DNA of 64,000 nucleotides from the NCBI GenBank assembly GCA_030686995.1, contig CM060703.1, forward strand, positions 2,884,501 through 2,948,500, read 5' to 3'. The stretch is from Artemisia argyi. Taxonomy: Eukaryota; Streptophyta; Magnoliopsida; Asterales; Asteraceae. The translations under genes were made by a program, and so were the position numbers. Within the stretch, counting starts at the first letter, position 1. Every line of letters begins with the position of its first letter. The notes under the pieces are model-generated. The model ran no database searches, was not told where the DNA came from, and saw nothing but the letters and a program-made list of their open reading frames with translations. Below are positions 58,201 through 64,000 of the stretch, in pieces.

Positions 58201-58214
58201 TCGAACATGGGTTT

Positions 58215-58432
58215 TTTTTTTTTTTTTCAACTTTTACCTTAAATATTTTTATTTGTGTTATATAATATTAAATGGAAATGATACCAATTAAAATACATTT
58301 GAAACCCAATTCATTCATATATTTTGCATCAAGTATTATAAAACACAAATAAAAGTATTTACGGTCAAAGTTGAACAAAAAAAATTTCAAAAAGTAAAAC
58401 TTGACACTTATTTTTGGACGGAGGTAGTATTA
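58215..58432. mobile_element. Small MITE, Stowaway-like end
   Basis: The right end read inward is TACTACCTCCGTCCAAAAAT, matching the CTCCCTCCGTCC style of Stowaway elements. Left CAACTTTTACCTTAAATATT pairs with right CAACTTTGACCGTAAATACT on the other strand. The left terminus is replaced by a T run (58210-58228). Confidence 0.55.
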
Positions 58433-58444
58433 TCTAATAATCGG

Positions 58445-58682
58445 AGTTACTAGCTTTTTAGACCGACCGTTGTAAGCCACCCTTAGGCCGGCTTCAGTCG
58501 AGTAATGTTGGAAAGTTTTCGTGCAACAAATGTGAATTCTAAACATTTAAAACTTCAATAAAGAAACTTATAGAATATATGTAAATCGACATCATCGGTA
58601 ACTCATCGAGCAACCAAATCTATCATCATTCACAACTTATTTTATAATGAAGTGCAACGCACGGGTCTGCATGACTAGTAAC
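58445..58682. mobile_element. Small element with Helitron-type 3' ends in inverted orientation
   Basis: GTTACTAG at the left and CTAGTAAC at the right are perfect inverted repeats. Inside both lies a related stretch (AGACCGACCGTTG; complement AGACCCGTGCGTTG). Each CTAG is flanked outside by A or T in the way a Helitron 3' end would be. No TC-type 5' end is seen. Confidence 0.45.
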
Positions 58683-58689
58683 AATAATA

Positions 58690-59586
58690 AATGAAAAAAA
58701 TAATAATCGTAGTCTCCATCTATAGAATAAAGTTTTCCAGCCAACGAATGTTTTAATTTCGGTTCCTTGAAATGAATTGGGCCTTAAATAGTTTGGCAAA
58801 ATGATATGCTGCACAGAAATTTAGCCCAATCATAATCCAGGCTTCAAAGCTACGGCCTAGTTTCAAGTGTTGCAACTTGCAATCACATATACTGATATAC
58901 AACAAATATTTTAAAACTTAAGACCACGAAAAACAAATAAGGGAAACCAAAACTAACCAAGAAAGAATGACCATGGAATAAAGGGGAATTGCATACATAT
59001 ATATATTCTTTCAAAAACTCACATTTACATGCATATCAAGCTCAAATTTATAATTGATTATATATCATTTGCTTTTGAAATGTCATTTATCTCAATATAA
59101 TTATTATTTACATCCTTTAAACCCATAAATACATAATAATTATTATCTAAACAAAAAATTGTTTATTAGGGCATCCACTATAAGATGTTTATGAAAAGGT
59201 CTAAAACTTATGAAAATGTTTATCTTTTGTTTCAACCATAGTGAGCATATGATTTACATCTATGTAGCATAAAGAGGTCCAAAATCCTAAACCTCTTCAT
59301 AATTTAATATGCATGTGTGTTATGGTTGAACATCTTATATAATTATAAAAAAATTTATACATAGTGATAACAGGTTTATCGTATCAAAAGTTTATAAGTT
59401 ACTATAATAATTTGGCATGTTATAAACCTATTTAAAAAGTATCTTAAGAAATTGAACATACTAAAAATAAACCCATAACATAAAGTAACCACTCAGGCTC
59501 ACGTTTAATATTCTTGCTTAATTTTAGAAAAAGTATATTTCTTAATAAAAAAAGGTAAATTTATGTGCGTGTGCGTGTATATACAC

Positions 59587-59589
<3 letters not shown>
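58690..59589. other. AT-rich non-coding DNA, no gene seen
   Basis: No conserved frame, element end or RNA gene was recognised. Confidence 0.5.

Positions 59590-59639
<50 letters not shown>
59590..59639. repeat. Poly(A) tract
   Basis: About 50 A bases, 270 bases before the ABCE/RLI exons. It is on the wrong side to be a tail of that plus-strand gene. Confidence 0.85.
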
Positions 59640-59641
<2 letters not shown>

Positions 59642-59911
59642 ATAAGTATGTATACACTTGAAAGATAATAAAAAGCCTTATTAAACCCAAAGTCGAAGAA
59701 TCGATTTTCTCTAATGGCAGCAGGTAAAATTTGTGTCCATCTATTAAAATCTGTACAAACAATTATTTTTAGGTTGGCGTGACCACAATATGTTGTTTGT
59801 ACGAAGGAGGACTTGAAAAACTAAGCGCAAACGGGTTGATTTCTTATTATGTGTTGAGTCATGCATCACAATGTTTGCTAAATTTGATTTTCATTCCCTC
59901 AAAATTTTCAG

Positions 59912-61000
59912 GTGGTGGTAATGTATTTAAGTACCCAACAATGACTAAAACCGGGGCCGGTTTCAAACTTAAGGTGGTTGAGGGTGAATTCACGGACTCT
60001 GAGGTTATAGTATTGCTCGGTGCACATGGAACCGGGAAGACAACATTTATACGATTGCTGGTATTCATTCTTTCGACCTCTTTTACTTTATGAGTACGTT
60101 ATCAGTACCTTTAGTTGATTGCTAGCATGTGTGGCTCACTGTCTTATTCATCCAATCTGTCGTAGAGAGGTTTGATGGAACCTGATACTGTGGACGGCTC
60201 TAAAGTCAACATTCCCAAGTATTACTCCTCTCACAAGCCCCAAACCCGCATTGAACCCTACGTTAGGTCAGTGAGCCGAGCGTTAAATGATGAAATTTCT
60301 TATACATATCTCGATCCTGTGTTTGTTTCGGAAGTCGTGGAGCCTCTTCAAATCGACCAGCTAATGGATACAAGGCTTTGCGATCTTTCTGATAATGAAT
60401 CGCAAAGACTTGGATTATGCTTGTGCCTTGGAAGAGTAATAAATAGCCTCTCTCTCTCTCTCTCGGTTCTTTTTATCATTTGTTGGTCGAAAAATCTTAT
60501 GTGATCTCACTTTGTCTGTTTTTTTTTCTTTTCATTTCAGAGGGCTCATATTTACTTGATAGATGAACCAAGTGCAAATCTCAGTCCCCAGCAGCGTATT
60601 GTTGCGGCAAGAGTTATAAAAAGATTTATACAACGTACCAACAGTACTGCATTTGTGGTTGAACATGACTTCGCAATGGTGGAGCATCTAGCTGATAAGG
60701 TCATCGTTTTCGAAGGGACACCGTCTGTTAATTGTGTTGCACGTGCACCTCAGCCGTGGAATCTTTTCTTAGCTGTAAGACCTTAATTCATTCAAAAGTT
60801 TATCTGCAGTGAAAATTGAAAAGCCAAGTAGACAGTTGAAAATATCGTTTTATGGAGTGCAATCTCAGTGCTGTTTTTTGGACTAATATGTTTGCGTTTT
60901 GATATTGTTAGGGCGGCGGCCAAATGGTATGGGATTGAGCTCGGAACCAGACAAGTGGGAAGCGAAGTTTTCTATTCTTCCTTTTGAGCCATCTTGAAGT
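59912..61000 (+). pseudogene. ABCE/RLI C-terminal half (second ATPase cassette), probably a relic
   Basis: Exon 1 is 59912-60060 ([20 protein letters not shown], Walker [10 protein letters not shown]). Exon 2 is 60166-60435 (GLMEPDTVDGSKVNIPKYY ... EPLQIDQLMDTRL, LSDNESQRLGLCLCLGR). Exon 3 is 60541-60774 ([35 protein letters not shown]). A fourth exon may lie near 60911. Splice sites are good and the frame stays open through three exons, unlike the copy at 30890. However, the Fe-S domain and first cassette are missing, and the signature LSGGE is LSDNE, so ATP-driven ribosome splitting is unlikely. It may be transcribed from an unseen promoter. It is in opposite orientation to the array copies and may be related to their source. 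Confidence 0.8.
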
Positions 61001-62104
61001 TATAGGATGGTTGAATGTCTCTTTTAACTTTTAACTATTTTATGATAAACTGAATTGATTAAACTTTATGTATATTATTTTAAAAATTTTGATTTAAATT
61101 GTCTAGTTTACTTGATTGTGTTCCAACTGAGGCAAATTTACAGCATAATTATTTAGGTTGAAGTACCACTTGTAGCTTTTACACACAGGCTTTGTGTGGT
61201 CTTAGTAAAGGCATGAGGTGGTGCATCATGGGCGAAGCTTGGAATTTCCAGCCAAACCCGCCAAAACGGGTTGTTTTGGTTAATTTTCAAAGCTTTCTGG
61301 GTGGGTGGGTTGGGATTCCCGTGCATCCCATAAACCATCTTTATCATCACCACCACTGGTTTTTTATATAAACGATTATACATCTGATCTCCAACGCCCC
61401 AATGCTGTGAGTCGTATCGAGGTTGCTAAAACATCATATGTTATTCACACAATTGAATAGCCCTTTGAGGTATTGGATTTGAGCTACAAAAACTTGTCGT
61501 TTAGGCTTATTTTTAGTAGCTTTTATGCCAAATCATATATTATAAGATGGATCTACCACTTTTGATAAGTGTCATATACACTTCTTCACTTGTCATACCT
61601 ATTAAGTGGTATATCTCATTCTGCAAGTGGAAATGTTTTTGTTGAGAGGCAAGTTCTTGTTCACCAACGGGTGTACCCAGGTTTCTAAATAGCGCGTCAT
61701 AGCGGCGTCATAGCGCGAGGCGTGGCCTCCACGTTACGAAACAGGCCAAGGCGTCTTCTTAAGGCGTAGCGTGTTATGAAGCGCGGAAAAGCGTGGTAAG
61801 GCGTGCTATAGCGTGACGCTTTATTTTGAAGCTTTTGTAGGATTTAGTGATTTACTATTATTGGGCTAGAAGGAACTCAGGCTTGGGCTAACTTTATAAA
61901 TCAAATGCTAAAAGATAATATAACAAGTGAATGTGAATATGTGAATGTAATGTTTTATACCGTAGTTTTTAGGTTTTTACATTTTATCTTTTAGCAGTTT
62001 ACTCTCTCACGGAGAAGGTTTTGTTTAAAGAAATAACGAAAAATGCAATAATAGTTTAGCTTTTTGAGTTTATATGTATAACGCGTTCTGTAAACTTGAT
62101 GTAT
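61001..62104. other. Non-coding, with GCG-rich palindromic block
   Basis: 61690-61830 is dense in TAGCG / CGCTA words (AATAGCGCGTCATAGCGGCG and AAGCGTGGTAAGGCGTGCTA), a pattern common in small plant DNA transposons. No ends were defined and no gene is seen. Confidence 0.4.
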
Positions 62105-62995
<891 letters not shown>

Positions 62996-62999
62996 GAGA

Positions 63000-63150
63000 C
63001 AACAACAACAACAACAACAACATACCCAATCCCGCCTAGGTGGGGTATGGGGGAGGTGGGATGTAGACAGATCCTACCCCTACCCCAGGTAACCCTGCAG
63101 GTAGAGAGACTGCTTCCAGACAGACCTCCGGCAAGTGTGTGCAAAGTGTG
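63000..63150 (-). mobile_element. Au-like SINE, 3' part
   Basis: On the minus strand CTCTCTACCTGCAGGG, GGGGTAGGGGTAGGATCTG and GGCGGGATTGGGTATG lead into (TTG)7, the conserved 3' region and TTG tail of the Au SINE family of plants. The tRNA-derived 5' region is not recognisable, so the copy is truncated or diverged. Confidence 0.7.
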
Positions 63151-63170
63151 CTCGAAGTAAAGAAAACGAG

Positions 63171-64000
63171 AAATAGAAAGCAAAACAAAGAAAAGCATAA
63201 AAGCAAACAGAGCAAAACAAACATAAAGGCAAAAACGACACAACATGCATATAAGCAAACAAAGAAGCAAACCGACACAACAAGTAAAAGAGCAAACAAA
63301 GCAAAACAGCAAGACAAACAAAGACAAAACAACCAAAACAAAAGCACCTAGACAAGCGCCAGCAAAAAAGGGTGCGAGGGGGACACAAGACCAAGGCCAA
63401 ACCAAGCAGCTAAGACCAAAGAGGGCAACGCAAAGGGCCTATAGCTAAGGCAAAGCAAAAGAGCAAGCAAAAGGCACAAGCACAGGGGCCTAAAGCCTAA
63501 AGGCATAACAAAGGCAAAACCAAAACACTAGCCGAGGCAAAGCAAAAGCTCCGATCTCCTAAAGGGGGCAAGCCAAGGGACCCTAGAAAGCCTCAGACAC
63601 AACAAACCCCAAACCCTCAACCAATAAATGAATTTATCAAAAACACATGCACAATAGTAGACCAATATCACAAGAATGCTATTACCAAACAACCCGATCA
63701 TTGCTTGCACACAGAGACACAACATGTATCCTCAAACAGCAGATTATCACAAACTTAACATGACAAACACAATATGAACTTTTACTACCCATGACAACAA
63801 AAGGAACCAATAATCATTACAAAAAACACATGTGCAAGCCTTCAAAGAACATATGTGCACGCCTCAAAGAAATGTTTGTTTCCATTTTCCTAAATCCTTA
63901 AAACGATTAATATTATATGATAGTTGAATAAAGTAACATAGGCCTAATAACAAATTACAATGACAACACAAAACTACATCATCACACAACTCAATATACT
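63171..64000. repeat. Low-complexity AAAGCAAAACA-rich DNA
   Basis: 63170-63540 is dominated by irregular AAGCAAAACAAAG / GCAAAGC words; the rest is ordinary AT-rich DNA. Apparent frames here reflect this skew. No gene is seen. Confidence 0.5.

Overview
The window reads as AT-rich, repeat-laden nuclear DNA of a eudicot plant; the repertoire (CDR1-like aspartic protease cluster, Helitrons with CCCG hairpins, DUF4283 LINE, short-LTR Copia, Au-type SINE tail) would suit Asteraceae, but that is an impression and nothing here proves it. Intact protein genes are few: three CDR1-like aspartic protease genes, all on the minus strand. Nearly everything else is transposable elements or gene relics.

Layout. 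1-2.3 kb: end of a Ty3/gypsy polyprotein and its 3' LTR. 2.3-8.3 kb: a plus-strand Helitron carrying fragments of an unidentified intron-containing gene. 8.4-47.8 kb: a tandem array of four related units, each made of an aspartic protease gene (8997-10304, 27415-28738 broken, 33594-34892, 41171-42478), its promoter, about 1 kb of shared upstream DNA, a relic of the last exon of an ABCE/RLI gene and, in two units, the same already-dead Ty1/copia element. Because the units align, each private insertion can be read against its uninterrupted paralogues. This gives near base-exact ends for three minus-strand Helitrons (10740-17173 with an HSP101/ClpB fragment; 27115-27372; 43221-47624 with chloride-channel CLC exons), an ORF1-only LINE (17325-19875), a solo LTR (22647-24199) and a Mutator-like foldback (29749-30879).

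47.8-53.6 kb: giant inverted-repeat (foldback) DNA built from degenerate 18-20 bp repeats of the AAAACGGACGAAAACGT type, with a palindromic 21-bp minisatellite and a nested solo LTR (51418-52702, TSD AAATG). 53.6-64 kb: an orphan first exon with a good TATA box, a Copia gag scrap, MITE-like and Helitron-end structures, the C-terminal half of an ABCE/RLI gene on the plus strand (59912-60774 and perhaps a further exon), long TA arrays, and an Au-like SINE tail near 63.0 kb.

The most interesting signals: (i) two Helitrons that seem to record both routes of gene capture, one with two 5' ends and one with two 3' ends; (ii) a 12-copy array of the 11-bp palindrome CTACGGCGTAG just upstream of the TATA box of an LTR; (iii) a family of foldback elements that share the same minisatellite arms, one of them with nested terminal repeats and a 9-bp target duplication.
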